64,000 nt of DNA, taken from contig NZ_JADLQQ010000002.1 of NCBI RefSeq assembly GCF_015477765.1, forward strand, positions 124,001 to 188,000, read 5' to 3'. Below are positions 7,103-14,846 of this stretch, in pieces (the first letter of the stretch is position 1; each line of letters opens with the position of its first letter). The notes below the pieces were generated by a model. It saw nothing but the letters and a program-made list of their open reading frames with translations. It did no database searches and was not told the DNA's origin. The position numbers and the translations under genes are program-made. Source of the stretch: Nocardia transvalensis. GTDB lineage: Bacteria; Actinomycetota; Actinomycetes; Mycobacteriales; Mycobacteriaceae.

Positions 7103-7913
7103 GATCGGCCGGTGCGGTCGGGGTCGTGACGCGGACATCGTTGTGCACACGCAGTTTCGGAGCGTGCTCGCGGACGACGTCCTCGAGTTGGCGGCGGCGC
7201 TGGGCGCTGCTCACCTCGCCGGAGAGCACGACCACATCGCCGCGAATGGTCACCTGCACGCCCATTTCGGCGGTGCGCGGGTCCTCGGCGAAGGCCCGGC
7301 GCAGATTCGCCACCAGATATTGCGGCAGGACGTCGCCGCTCGGATCGTCGATCACAATGCCTCCCTTGTCGCAGATGCCGAGATCCTCGAGTAGGCCGAG
7401 GAAGGCCCGGGCGTAGGGCGACATCGAGGTCTCCTCACGCACCTGGGCCCAGTCCACCTGCTCGCGCAGCCCGCGCGCGATATGCAGCAGGGTGGTGAAA
7501 TCCAGCCGATGCGGGTCGAGCACCATCAGCTTGTCCACCATCAGATCGGTGCCGCTGACCACGGGCGCCGCGGTCGGGCCGATCCGCATCCACGTTGCGC
7601 GCGCGAGCATTTCGTCGTCGACGGGGCGATAGTTGGGGCGGAAGATCAAGTCCACCAACGTCTCTCCGTCGTAGGCCTTGGTGAGCCAGTCCTCCGCCGG
7701 ATCCACCAGTCGCAGACCCGCTCCCGCCAGCGCCTGCCGGGCGCGTTCGACATCGACGGGTTTGACGAAGATGTCGACATCATGATCGGAGGCCGGCCCG
7801 CCCCGGGCGTACACCGCGCAACCGCCGGCGACCGCGAACGGGATCTCGGCATCCAACAGGGTGTTCACCACGCGCGTGAGGGTCTGCAACAGCTGGTCTA
7901 TCGGCGTGGACAT
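7086..7913 (-). CDS. Nucleotidyltransferase-fold protein fused to a BON domain
   Basis: A 275-residue two-domain protein. Residues 1-190 look like a nucleotidyltransferase of the MNT/AbiEii type: AVAGGCAVYARGG followed by SDHDVDIFV carries the G-G and D-x-D metal site. Residues about 200-265 form a BON domain (VQVTIRGDVVVLSGEVSS, then VREHAPKLRVHNDVRV), usually a phospholipid- or envelope-binding module. I do not recall this fusion as common. It heads a two-gene unit with the phosphoesterase. A GATT-N15-GGGTAG element ends 9 nt before the ATG. The substrate is unknown. Confidence 0.8.
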   Translation of the reverse strand: MSTPIDQLLQTLTRVVNTLLDAEIPFAVAGGCAVYARGGPASDHDVDIFVKPVDVERARQALAGAGLRLVDPAEDWLTKAYDGETLVDLIFRPNYRPVDDEMLARATWMRIGPTAAPVVSGTDLMVDKLMVLDPHRLDFTTLLHIARGLREQVDWAQVREETSMSPYARAFLGLLEDLGICDKGGIVIDDPSGDVLPQYLVANLRRAFAEDPRTAEMGVQVTIRGDVVVLSGEVSSAQRRRQLEDVVREHAPKLRVHNDVRVTTPTAPADHEHLG

Positions 7914-7922
7914 GGTGTTGTC

Positions 7923-7947
7923 CTACCCGGGCCGGTCGGTGTTAATC
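7923..7947 (-). promoter_or_regulatory. SigF-type promoter candidate for NTase-BON/phosphoesterase unit
   Basis: Minus strand GATT (7947-7944), 15 nt, GGGTAG (7928-7923), 9 nt to the ATG at 7913. The -35 overlaps the last codons of the upstream oxidoreductase gene. Confidence 0.5.
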
Positions 7948-9459
7948 GCGCGAGGCGGCCGACAGCGACCGCGTGGCCGGACCCTCGAGCAGCCGCCCGT
8001 CCGGGGCGAAGCGCGAACCGTGCAACGGGCAGTCCCACGAGCATTCCGCAGCGTTCCACGCCACGATGCCGCCCAGGTGCGGGCACACCGCCGACACCCG
8101 GTGCGTGTGGCCGTCGACGGTGCTCACCGCGGTCGGGGTGGGGCCGAGACCGTCGAGGCGGCCGCTGCCCTCGGCCGGTGGCGCGGCCGCGGCGCCGGTG
8201 ACCCGGCGCGCGACCGGGGCGGCCAGCGCCGACAGCCAGCCCTTCGAAAACCGCAGTGCCACTTCGCCGTTGTCGCGGACCGCGGTCGGCAGTGCGGCCA
8301 GCTCCCGCGGACTCCAGGTGTCGAACGCCGTCTCCCACGGCGCGGGCTTGCCGATCATGCGGCCGACCAGGGTGTGCGCGGCGGCCACGGCGTTGGCCAG
8401 CCCCCATTTGGCATAGCCGGTGGCGACCAGGATGCGGTCGTGACCGGGCAGGATCGGTCCGGCGTAGGGCAGTTCGCCGCTGGGCCGATAGTCCTGCGCC
8501 GACCAGCGATACACCGGTTCGGCCGCCGGGAACCAGCGACGGGTCCACTCGACCACGTCGTCGGCGTGACCGCGGGCGTCACCGGTGCGGCCGACCCCGT
8601 GACCGCTGCCGCCGACCAGCAGCAGATCGCCGTGTTCGGTCGGCACGTACCGCACCGAGCGCACCGGGCTGTCGGCACTGAGGTACATGCCCCGCGGGGG
8701 CGGCTCGGGCACCTCGAAGGCCGCCGCATACGAGCGCTGGGCGGTGACCCGGGCGAAGAATCCGCCGCGGTCGAGGATCGGGGTGCCGGTCGCCAGGATC
8801 ACGGTGTGGGCGGCGACGTCGCCGTGTTCGGTGCGCAGTTCGTGGTCGGCGCCGTCGCGGCTGTGCATGCCCTGGACGCGGGTGCCCTCGAAGATCGGCA
8901 CGCCGCGGACCTGCAGATCGGCGGCGAGCGCATCGATCACGTCGATCGCGTCGAGCTGGGCCTGGTCGTCGAGGCGGACCGCGCCGTGGATCGGGAAGGG
9001 CACGTCGAGATCGGAGACGAAGGAGGTGTCCAGCCCGGCCTTGCGGGTCGCGGCGAGCTCGGCGCGCACCGCCTTCAGACCGGCCTCGGTCTGCGCATAG
9101 GTATATGCCGCTTCACGCTGCACCGCGATGTCGTGCTCGGCGCAGTAGCTCAGCAGCCACTGCTGACCGGCACGATTGGCCTCGGTATAGGCGCGCAACA
9201 GCTTCGGTGAATGGCGGCGGGCGATCGCACCGGCCCGGGTGCCCTGCAGCAGGCTGACCTTGCCGGTGGTGTTGCCGGTGGTGACCGCGCCGAGGCGTCT
9301 GGCCTCGACCACCGCCACCTGGACACCCTGCTCGGCCAGCAGCAGCGCGGTGACCAGCCCGGTCAGACCGCCGCCGACCACGACGACGTCGAAGCGTCGG
9401 CCCGGGGGGAGAGCCGGCCGGGCCGGGGGACGGGGTTTGTGCAGCCAGATCGAGGTCAT
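7942..9459 (-). CDS. FAD-dependent oxidoreductase with C-terminal Rieske domain
   Basis: A 505-residue DAO-type flavoprotein. FAD binding is shown by FDVVVVGGGLTGLVTALLLAE (residues 22-41) and by the C-terminal flavin contact ILVATGYAKWGLANAVAAA. The last 75 residues are a Rieske [2Fe-2S] domain with both ligand pairs, CPHLGG and CPLHGSRF. The same fusion is widespread in stress-related loci; the substrate is unknown. The ATG is chosen because the promoter candidate GTTT-N15-GGGCAA ends 9 nt upstream; the longer in-frame start at 9540 would cross it. It is divergent from the ChaB gene. Confidence 0.92.
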   Translation of the reverse strand: MTSIWLHKPRPPARPALPPGRRFDVVVVGGGLTGLVTALLLAEQGVQVAVVEARRLGAVTTGNTTGKVSLLQGTRAGAIARRHSPKLLRAYTEANRAGQQWLLSYCAEHDIAVQREAAYTYAQTEAGLKAVRAELAATRKAGLDTSFVSDLDVPFPIHGAVRLDDQAQLDAIDVIDALAADLQVRGVPIFEGTRVQGMHSRDGADHELRTEHGDVAAHTVILATGTPILDRGGFFARVTAQRSYAAAFEVPEPPPRGMYLSADSPVRSVRYVPTEHGDLLLVGGSGHGVGRTGDARGHADDVVEWTRRWFPAAEPVYRWSAQDYRPSGELPYAGPILPGHDRILVATGYAKWGLANAVAAAHTLVGRMIGKPAPWETAFDTWSPRELAALPTAVRDNGEVALRFSKGWLSALAAPVARRVTGAAAAPPAEGSGRLDGLGPTPTAVSTVDGHTHRVSAVCPHLGGIVAWNAAECSWDCPLHGSRFAPDGRLLEGPATRSLSAASRD

Positions 9460-9468
9460 ATTGTCCGG

Positions 9469-9493
9469 TTGCCCGGCCGCGCGGGCCGAAAAC
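9469..9493 (-). promoter_or_regulatory. SigF-type promoter candidate for FAD-Rieske gene
   Basis: Minus strand GTTT (9493-9490), 15 nt, GGGCAA (9474-9469), 9 nt to the ATG at 9459. Eight bases separate it from the divergent candidate for the ChaB gene. Confidence 0.45.
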
Positions 9494-9501
9494 TCCACGC
9501 T

Positions 9502-9526
9502 GATTGAGCGGTCCCGGCGCGGGTAC
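9502..9526 (+). promoter_or_regulatory. SigF-type promoter candidate for ChaB/DUF6328 unit
   Basis: GATT (9502-9505), 15 nt, GGGTAC (9521-9526), about 40 bases before the ATG at 9567. Confidence 0.5.
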
Positions 9527-9566
9527 GCGGATATCACCACGCAGTCCGCGACGAAAGGGGTACCAG

Positions 9567-10007
9567 ATGCCCAAGACCACTCAGCGAGGCGATCCGAAGG
9601 CCTCCGAGCTGCCCAGCACCCTGCGCAAATCCGATGAACACGCGCAGCGCATCTTCGCCGAAACCCACGATTCGGCCCTCGAGGAGTACGGCAGCGAACA
9701 GCGCGCGCATCGGGTCGCCTATGCGGCGCTCAAGCACAGTTACGAGAAGGTCGGCGACCATTGGGAACCGAAGAAGAAGCGCGGTCCCTCCGATGAGCGC
9801 GCCAAGAGCGGCGGACCCGACGCCGAGGGGGAGACCGCGGAAGGAGTGAACGCCAACGCCTCCAAGCGGCATTTGCTCGATATCGCGGGCCGACTGCAGA
9901 TCTCGGGGCGCTGGAAGATGACCAAGGACCAGCTCGTGGAGGCGATCGAGAAGTACGACCGGCGGGCCCGTGCCCGCGGTAAGGGGAAGAAGGCCCCGGG
10001 CTCGTGA
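9567..10007 (+). CDS. ChaB-family protein with C-terminal Rho-N-like domain
   Basis: A 146-residue basic protein. The N-terminal ChaB domain covers about residues 10-75 (LPSTLRKSDEHAQRIFAETHD, then AHRVAYAALKHSYEKVGDHW). After a charged linker, SKRHLLDIAGRLQISGRWKM, then KDQLVEAIEKYDR, resembles a Rho N-terminal/SAP-like nucleic-acid-binding helix pair. I recall a chaB-like gene in the M. smegmatis sigF operon, so proximity to sigF is meaningful. The ATG follows AAAGGGG at 9555. The last codon overlaps the GTG of the next gene (GTGA). Confidence 0.9.
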   Translation: MPKTTQRGDPKASELPSTLRKSDEHAQRIFAETHDSALEEYGSEQRAHRVAYAALKHSYEKVGDHWEPKKKRGPSDERAKSGGPDAEGETAEGVNANASKRHLLDIAGRLQISGRWKMTKDQLVEAIEKYDRRARARGKGKKAPGS

Positions 10008-10528
10008 GCGGCGCGACGGCCGAGCCGCCGGCCGAGGACCGGATCTGGAACTGGGAGACCCGGCACGAGACCGATACGCAGCGGTTGGATCGCAATTGGA
10101 TCACGCTGATTCAGGAGACTCGTGTCGTGCAGACCGGTGTGCAATTGCTGACCGGATTTCTGCTGACGCTGCCGTTCCAGGCGCGGTTCACCGATGTGGT
10201 GAGCGATTGGATGCGGTGGGTTTATCTGGGCACGGTGGCCGCGTCGATCGGGGCCACGGTCTTTCTGGTCGGCCCGGTGTCGGCGCACCGCATCCTGTTT
10301 CGCCGCCATCGGCTGGCGCAGGTGGTGCACATGGCGCATCTGTACGCCATGGTCGGGCTGGCGTTGCTCGGTGTCGCGTTGACCGGAGTGGCGATTCTGA
10401 TTTTCGATGTGGTGGCCGGCGGAGTGGCCGCGGCGGTTTCGGGGGTCGTATTCGCCGCGGTGTTCTTGATTGCCTGGCTGGTGCACCCGTGGCACGAGCG
10501 CCGACCGCCACGTGTGTCATCACAGTAA
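10004..10528 (+). CDS. DUF6328 membrane protein
   Basis: A 174-residue integral membrane protein with about four transmembrane helices (GVQLLTGFLLTLPF; YLGTVAASIGATVFLVG; MVGLALLGVALTGVAIL; VVFAAVFLIAWLV). The N-terminal DRNWITLIQETRVVQTGVQ stretch is typical of the DUF6328 family, whose function is unknown. The GTG start overlaps the ChaB stop by 4 bases, so the pair is one transcription unit, probably under the SigF-type promoter at 9502. Confidence 0.85.
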   Translation: MSGATAEPPAEDRIWNWETRHETDTQRLDRNWITLIQETRVVQTGVQLLTGFLLTLPFQARFTDVVSDWMRWVYLGTVAASIGATVFLVGPVSAHRILFRRHRLAQVVHMAHLYAMVGLALLGVALTGVAILIFDVVAGGVAAAVSGVVFAAVFLIAWLVHPWHERRPPRVSSQ

Positions 10529-10564
10529 TATTTCGGTGTTATGGATCACCCTGGTGGGCAGCGC

Positions 10565-10589
10565 GTTTCGCTACCCTACGCCCGGGTAC
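10565..10589 (+). promoter_or_regulatory. SigF-type promoter candidate for CsbD gene
   Basis: GTTT (10565-10568), 15 nt, GGGTAC (10584-10589), about 42 bases before the start at 10632. It is among the best matches in the window, with full GTTT and GGGTA. Confidence 0.7.
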
Positions 10590-10631
10590 GTCCAGAATGT
10601 CCGTGATACCGACATTCTGGAGGTGAATGTC

Positions 10632-10883
10632 TTGTCCGAGCGTGAAAAGGGCGGCGCCCGCGAAGGTTTCGAAGGTGCTGTCGAGGATGTGAAGGGTAAG
10701 GCCAAGGAGGCCGCCGGCACCGTCTTCGGCAACGAGAACCTGCGTGACGAGGGCCGGGCCCAGCAGGACCGGGCCGAATCCAAGGAGGAGGCCGCCAAGA
10801 AGGAAGCCCAAGCCGAAAAGGAACGCGCCGAGGCGCGGATGGACGAGGAGCGCCAGCGCGCATACCAGCGCGGTAACCAGTAA
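10632..10883 (+). CDS. CsbD-family stress protein
   Basis: An 83-residue hydrophilic protein of the CsbD (UPF0337) type: EGFEGAVEDVKGKAKEAAG followed by LRDEGRAQQDRAESKEEA. The C-terminal half is an almost uncoiled run of Glu, Lys, Arg and Ala. CsbD of B. subtilis is SigB-controlled and its mechanism is unknown. I chose TTG at 10632 because GGAGG at 10618-10622 is at normal distance; the in-frame GTG at 10623 overlaps that site. It is flanked by a SigF-type promoter and a perfect terminator, so it is a free-standing stress gene. Confidence 0.9.
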   Translation: MSEREKGGAREGFEGAVEDVKGKAKEAAGTVFGNENLRDEGRAQQDRAESKEEAAKKEAQAEKERAEARMDEERQRAYQRGNQ

Positions 10884-10909
10884 CGCTCGCGTCCTCTGAT
10901 TCCGAAAGA

Positions 10910-10943
10910 AACGGTTGCCCGGTTTGTGAACCGGGCAACCGTT
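10910..10943 (+). terminator. Rho-independent terminator of CsbD gene
   Basis: A perfect 15-bp stem (AACGGTTGCCCGGTT / AACCGGGCAACCGTT), loop TGTG, followed by CTTCTTT. It starts 27 bases after the stop. Confidence 0.9.
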
Positions 10944-10986
10944 CTTCTTTGTGCATTTCGACCCCGTCGAATTTCGTTGGTCGAAT

Positions 10987-11928
10987 TCAGGATCGGGCGG
11001 CCACGGCCGCCGAGAGTTGCCGATCCACCGCCTCGATCACCTGCTCGGGGGTGATCAACAGCAGACCCGGGTCGGCGGTGTCGGCGAACGGGTCGCCCAA
11101 CCGCCTCGCCCAGAGCACGCGGTGCGCCGGACGGTCCGGCGGCGGACCCCACCAGGCGGGCGGATTCGGTCCGAACACCAGCACCGACGGCGTGCCGAAA
11201 GCCGTTGCCAGATGCCCGATTCCGGTGTCTCCGCAGACGACCAGCGCCGCACCGGCCACCGTGGCCGCGACCTCGCGCAGCGTGTAGTGACCGGCGGTCA
11301 CGGCCTCCGCGGGCAGACCTGCGTACTCGGCGACGTGCCGGGCGAGGGATCGCTCGGATCCGCTGCCGGTCACCAGGACGCGATGGCCGCCGCGGTGCAG
11401 ATGCGCGGCGACGCTGGCGAATCGCTCTGCGGGCCAGCGGCATGCGGCGGTGCCGGCGCCGGGATGGACGATCACCGCTCCCTCGTTCCGGGTCTGCGGC
11501 GGTGCCTCGATCGCCAAATCGCTTGGGGTGGTACGGATTCCGGCCGTCTCCAGCAATCGGCACCAGCGGACCACCTCATGGGCGTTGAACGGCCATTCCG
11601 GCCCCGGGATCCGCGGGTAGCGGCGGTGGCGGTAGGTGATCAGGCGCTCGGGGCGCAGGCGGAGCAGGTCGGCGATGCTGGTCGGGCCGCGGCCGTGCAG
11701 GTTCACCGCCAGTCGCGGCGGCGGGCCGTCCCAGTGCAGGGCGCCGAGTCCCGGAGTGGGGTGCAGATCGTCGACGGCACCGGACAATTCGACGATCGGG
11801 CGCAGCCATTCGGGGGCGGCCAGCACCAGGCGATGGTCGGGGTGGGCGGCGCGCAGTGCGCGCAGCGCGGGGACGGCGGTGAGGAAATCGCCGAGCCCGA
11901 GCGCGCGCAGCGCCAGCGTCACGGCCAT
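10987..11928 (-). CDS. Glycosyltransferase family 9 (heptosyltransferase-like)
   Basis: A 313-residue GT9 enzyme. LALRALGLGDFLTAVPAL starts the N-terminal Rossmann fold. VIVHPGAGTAACRWPAERF and VCGDTGIGHLATAFGTPSV are the family nucleotide- and donor-binding motifs. It is the last gene of a six-gene minus-strand unit (GT4, gmhB, gmhA, RfaE1-like kinase, SDR, GT9), whose first gene has a SigF-type promoter. Overlap with the SDR stop is 10 bases. The presence of heptose-phosphate enzymes in the same unit supports a heptose donor. The acceptor is unknown. Confidence 0.9.
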   Translation of the reverse strand: MAVTLALRALGLGDFLTAVPALRALRAAHPDHRLVLAAPEWLRPIVELSGAVDDLHPTPGLGALHWDGPPPRLAVNLHGRGPTSIADLLRLRPERLITYRHRRYPRIPGPEWPFNAHEVVRWCRLLETAGIRTTPSDLAIEAPPQTRNEGAVIVHPGAGTAACRWPAERFASVAAHLHRGGHRVLVTGSGSERSLARHVAEYAGLPAEAVTAGHYTLREVAATVAGAALVVCGDTGIGHLATAFGTPSVLVFGPNPPAWWGPPPDRPAHRVLWARRLGDPFADTADPGLLLITPEQVIEAVDRQLSAAVAARS

Positions 11929-12614
11929 GAGGTTTCGGTGGACGGGCAGACCACCATCTCCCGGATCTCACAGCCCGCGGGTTGGGACAGGGCGAAGACG
12001 ACCGCGTCGGCGACGTCCTCGGGACGGTTCAGTTTCGCGTCGGGGCCGGGCTTGTACTGCTCGGGCCGGTCGTCGAAGAAGGCGGTGTGCATGCCGCCCG
12101 GGACCAGCATGGTGACGCCGATTTCCCCGGCCGTCTCCGCGGCCAGCGCCCGGGTGAATCCGACCACCCCGAATTTGGAGGCGCAGTAGGCGGTGGCGTC
12201 GGGCAGGGCGCGCAGGCCGAGGGTCGACGCGACGGTCACCACCCGGCCGTGCGTGCGCCGCAGCAGGGGCAGCGCGGCGCGGACGACCGCGGCCGTGCCG
12301 AGCAGATTGACCCGGATCACGCGCTCCCAGTCGGCGGTCGGCACCTCGTCGAGGCGACCGCAGGCATCGGTGCCGGCGGCGGTGAACACCCCGTGCACTT
12401 CGCCACCCGCGCGCTCGGCCAGGGCCGCGACGGCGCGTTCGGCGGTGCCGGGATCGCCGAGATCGGCTTCCTCCCAGTCGAAGTCGCCGGGATCGGCGCG
12501 ATCGATGACCAGTGGGGTGCCGCCGGCCTTGCGCACGGCCTCGGCGACGGCCGCGCCCAGGCCCGATGCGCCGCCGGTGATCACGATATTGCCCAGAGTG
12601 GTGCTTTCGGTCAT
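11919..12614 (-). CDS. Short-chain dehydrogenase/reductase
   Basis: A 231-residue classical SDR with the cofactor motif TGGASGLG (residues 13-20) and the catalytic YCASK. Length is normal for a classical oxidoreductase and too short for an extended SDR such as HldD, so it is not an obvious ADP-heptose epimerase. It sits between the RfaE1-like kinase and the GT9 gene of the heptose-type unit, so it may modify a sugar intermediate; this is inference. The frame is open upstream into the kinase gene but the ATG at 12614 fits the family start. Confidence 0.9.
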   Translation of the reverse strand: MTESTTLGNIVITGGASGLGAAVAEAVRKAGGTPLVIDRADPGDFDWEEADLGDPGTAERAVAALAERAGGEVHGVFTAAGTDACGRLDEVPTADWERVIRVNLLGTAAVVRAALPLLRRTHGRVVTVASTLGLRALPDATAYCASKFGVVGFTRALAAETAGEIGVTMLVPGGMHTAFFDDRPEQYKPGPDAKLNRPEDVADAVVFALSQPAGCEIREMVVCPSTETSWP

Positions 12615-12666
12615 ACCAGGCTGCCTTTCTTGCCGAAGGGGGTGTCCGGTGGATGATTCGGGAGAT

Positions 12667-13677
12667 TCACAGGGCTCGTAGATGGCGGGCCGGGTGCGGG
12701 CGCCGAGCCAGGCGCATACCGGATGCTGCTCCGGCACAGACGAATTCGGCCGCGCTGTCCACGGCGTGGCGGACCGCGTAGGCCAGGCCGTGCCCGTCGT
12801 TGAGGGCCGCGGCGGCCGCGGCGCTGAAACGGTCACCGGCGCCGCAGGTATCGGCCCCGGGAGCGGGGCGCAGGCGGGCGGGTACCGGGATGGGCAGGAA
12901 CTCGCGGGAGCCGCGCCGGTAGAAGACCGCCCCGTCACCGCCGAGGGTGACCACCACCGCACGCGTGCCCCAGCGGCCGGTGAGCTCTCGGGCGCGATTG
13001 CCGAAATCCGGCCAGCCCGGGACGAACGCCGCCGCCTCGGCGCGGTTGGGGGTGGCCAGGGCCGCGCCGCGCACGGGAGTGCCGCCGCGCGGATGCGGAT
13101 CCCACACGATCGGGATGTCGGCGGCGAGCTCGGCGAGCAGTTCCAGCAGTTGCGGGTGGGCGGCCACGCCGCGACCGTAGTCGGCGACCAGGATCGATCC
13201 GGCCGAGCGCAGGGCCGAGCGGACGGAACCCGGCAGCGCTTCGTCGTCGGCGATGTGCCCGTCGCCGTAATCGAGGCGAGTGATCGGGACCGGGCGCTGT
13301 GCCGGATCGGTCCCGGGGTCCTCGGGCTGCCGGTCGACCGGGCCCGGTCCGCCCGCGCAGGGCCCGACGGCGCGAATGCGTTCCTTGCACACCGTGGTTC
13401 CGTGCAGCCGCAGTTCGGCCAATTCGACCCGCCCGGCCAGCAGTGCGCGCAATCGCTCGGCAGCGGCGTCGGCCCCGAAGCCACCGATCAGAATCACCTC
13501 GTCGCTGTCGGCGGTCGCCAGCAGCGCCGCCAAACCCGCTCCGCCGGGACGGAATTCGCGGGTCGCGACGTCCACGACGGGGACCGGGGCGTCGGGGCTG
13601 CACCGATCGGCGCGGCCCTGCACATCGATATCGAGCAGGACGTCGCCGACCACGACCAGCGGCCCTCGGGAACTCAT
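12667..13677 (-). CDS. PfkB-family sugar kinase, RfaE1/HldA-like
   Basis: A 336-residue ribokinase-fold kinase. LVVVGDVLLDIDVQGRADR followed by DAPVPVVDV and FRPGGAGLAA closely parallels the N-terminal half of HldE (heptose-7-phosphate kinase). The C-terminal GADTCGAGDRFSAA holds the anion hole and catalytic Asp (GAGD). It lacks the adenylyltransferase domain, unlike the second kinase at 33566-35083. Thus the window has two RfaE1-type kinases. A likely substrate is D-glycero-D-manno-heptose 7-phosphate, made by the adjacent GmhA. Specificity is not proven. Confidence 0.85.
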   Translation of the reverse strand: MSSRGPLVVVGDVLLDIDVQGRADRCSPDAPVPVVDVATREFRPGGAGLAALLATADSDEVILIGGFGADAAAERLRALLAGRVELAELRLHGTTVCKERIRAVGPCAGGPGPVDRQPEDPGTDPAQRPVPITRLDYGDGHIADDEALPGSVRSALRSAGSILVADYGRGVAAHPQLLELLAELAADIPIVWDPHPRGGTPVRGAALATPNRAEAAAFVPGWPDFGNRARELTGRWGTRAVVVTLGGDGAVFYRRGSREFLPIPVPARLRPAPGADTCGAGDRFSAAAAAALNDGHGLAYAVRHAVDSAAEFVCAGAASGMRLARRPHPARHLRAL

Positions 13678-13700
13678 ACGTCTACCTCCGGGTCGGATGC

Positions 13701-14282
13701 TCACCGGGATCCCATGGCCGATTCCAGTGCGGCACAGAGTGAATGGATCAGCAGCAGGTGCACTTCCTGCACCGTGGCCACGCGGTCGGCCTCGACGGCG
13801 ATGGCGTCGTGACACAGGGCCGCCAGCGGATTGGGCGCCGGGCCGGTCAGGGCCCAGGTGAGCGCCCCGATGTCCTGGGCCGCCTTGGCGGCGGCGACCA
13901 CGTTGGGGCTGGAACCGCTGGTGGACAGGGTGACCAGCACATCGCCGGGGCGGGCGTGGGCGCGCACCTGGCGGGCGAACATCTCGTCGATGCCGTAGTC
14001 GTTGACCACCGCGGTCATCGTCGAGGTGTCCGCATGCAGCGGAATCGCGGACAGTGGATCGCGTTCACCCTCGAAGCGCCCGGTCAGCTCGGCGGTGAGA
14101 TGCTGTGCCTCCGCGGCACTTCCGCCGTTGCCGCAGGCGAACAGCCGCCCGCCGCGCGCGTAGACGCCGGCCAGATGCTGTCCCCAGCGCCACAACCGCC
14201 CGATTGCGGGCCGATTGTGGTGCAGGGCCTGCTCGAGCGCGGTGAAACGGGCGGCGAGGATGTCGTCGTATTGGATCGTCAC
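13701..14282 (-). CDS. gmhA: Sedoheptulose-7-phosphate isomerase (GmhA-type SIS protein)
   Basis: A 193-residue SIS-domain isomerase. ACGNGGSAAEAQHLTAELTGRF and STSGSSPNVVAAAKAAQ are the two phosphosugar-binding loops, and VQEVHLLLIHSLC near the end carries the Glu and His expected in GmhA. GmhA converts sedoheptulose 7-phosphate to glycero-manno-heptose 7-phosphate, the first step to nucleotide heptose. The GTG start overlaps the stop of gmhB by 4 bases. Related SIS proteins (DiaA) exist, but the neighbours favour GmhA. Confidence 0.88.
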   Translation of the reverse strand: MTIQYDDILAARFTALEQALHHNRPAIGRLWRWGQHLAGVYARGGRLFACGNGGSAAEAQHLTAELTGRFEGERDPLSAIPLHADTSTMTAVVNDYGIDEMFARQVRAHARPGDVLVTLSTSGSSPNVVAAAKAAQDIGALTWALTGPAPNPLAALCHDAIAVEADRVATVQEVHLLLIHSLCAALESAMGSR

Positions 14283-14836
14283 CGTGAATCCTCCTCTCTC
14301 CCACCGTCGGATCCGGTGCCGGCCAGCGCGAGGTCGACCGCGGTGGCCAGGTCGGGGGCCACCCGGGCGACGGCGCGGGCGTGCGCGATCTCGGCGGGAC
14401 GGGTCTTGTCGGTGGGTACCAGTACCGCGCGGGCCCCGGCGGCCAGGGCGGCTTGCACGTCACTGCCGATATCGCCGATCATCACGCAGTGGGCGGGCGC
14501 GACGCCTAGACGCCGGGCCGCGGCGGTGACCAGCCCCGGGCGCGGTTTGCGGCACGCGCAGCCGTCGGCGGGGCCGTGGGGGCAGATCTGCCAGGTGTCG
14601 AAGGGGCCGAGTAGCTGCTCGACGCGCGCGTTGACAGCGGCCAGTTGTGCCAGGGTCACCTTTCCGGACGCCACTCCCGACTGATTGCTCACCACGCCGA
14701 CCGGTACGCCCGCGTGGCGCAGCTCGTCCAGCAGGGCCGCGGCACCCGGAACCGGCTGGACCAGTTCGGGATCGGCCAGGTAGGGCACGTCCACAATCAG
14801 GGTGTCGTCGCGATCGAACAGCAGCGCCGGTGGCAT
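14279..14836 (-). CDS. gmhB: Heptose-bisphosphate phosphatase (GmhB-type HAD)
   Basis: A 185-residue HAD-IIIA phosphatase. LLFDRDDTLI holds the nucleophile and general acid aspartates. SNQSG is motif II. CPHGPADGCACRKP is the C-x-H...C-x-C zinc loop typical of GmhB. VMIGDIGSDVQAA is motif IV. GmhB removes a phosphate from heptose 1,7-bisphosphate, between the two HldE reactions. It lies 10 bases behind the GT4 gene and overlaps gmhA, so translation is coupled. Close relatives act on histidinol phosphate; context favours heptose. Confidence 0.88.
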   Translation of the reverse strand: MPPALLFDRDDTLIVDVPYLADPELVQPVPGAAALLDELRHAGVPVGVVSNQSGVASGKVTLAQLAAVNARVEQLLGPFDTWQICPHGPADGCACRKPRPGLVTAAARRLGVAPAHCVMIGDIGSDVQAALAAGARAVLVPTDKTRPAEIAHARAVARVAPDLATAVDLALAGTGSDGGREEDSR

Positions 14837-14846
14837 CACGGGCACC

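Noticed and set aside
11919..12614. SDR in the heptose-type operon as HldD epimerase
   Set aside because: It is a 231-residue classical SDR with a TGxxxGxG loop. HldD is an extended SDR of over 300 residues.
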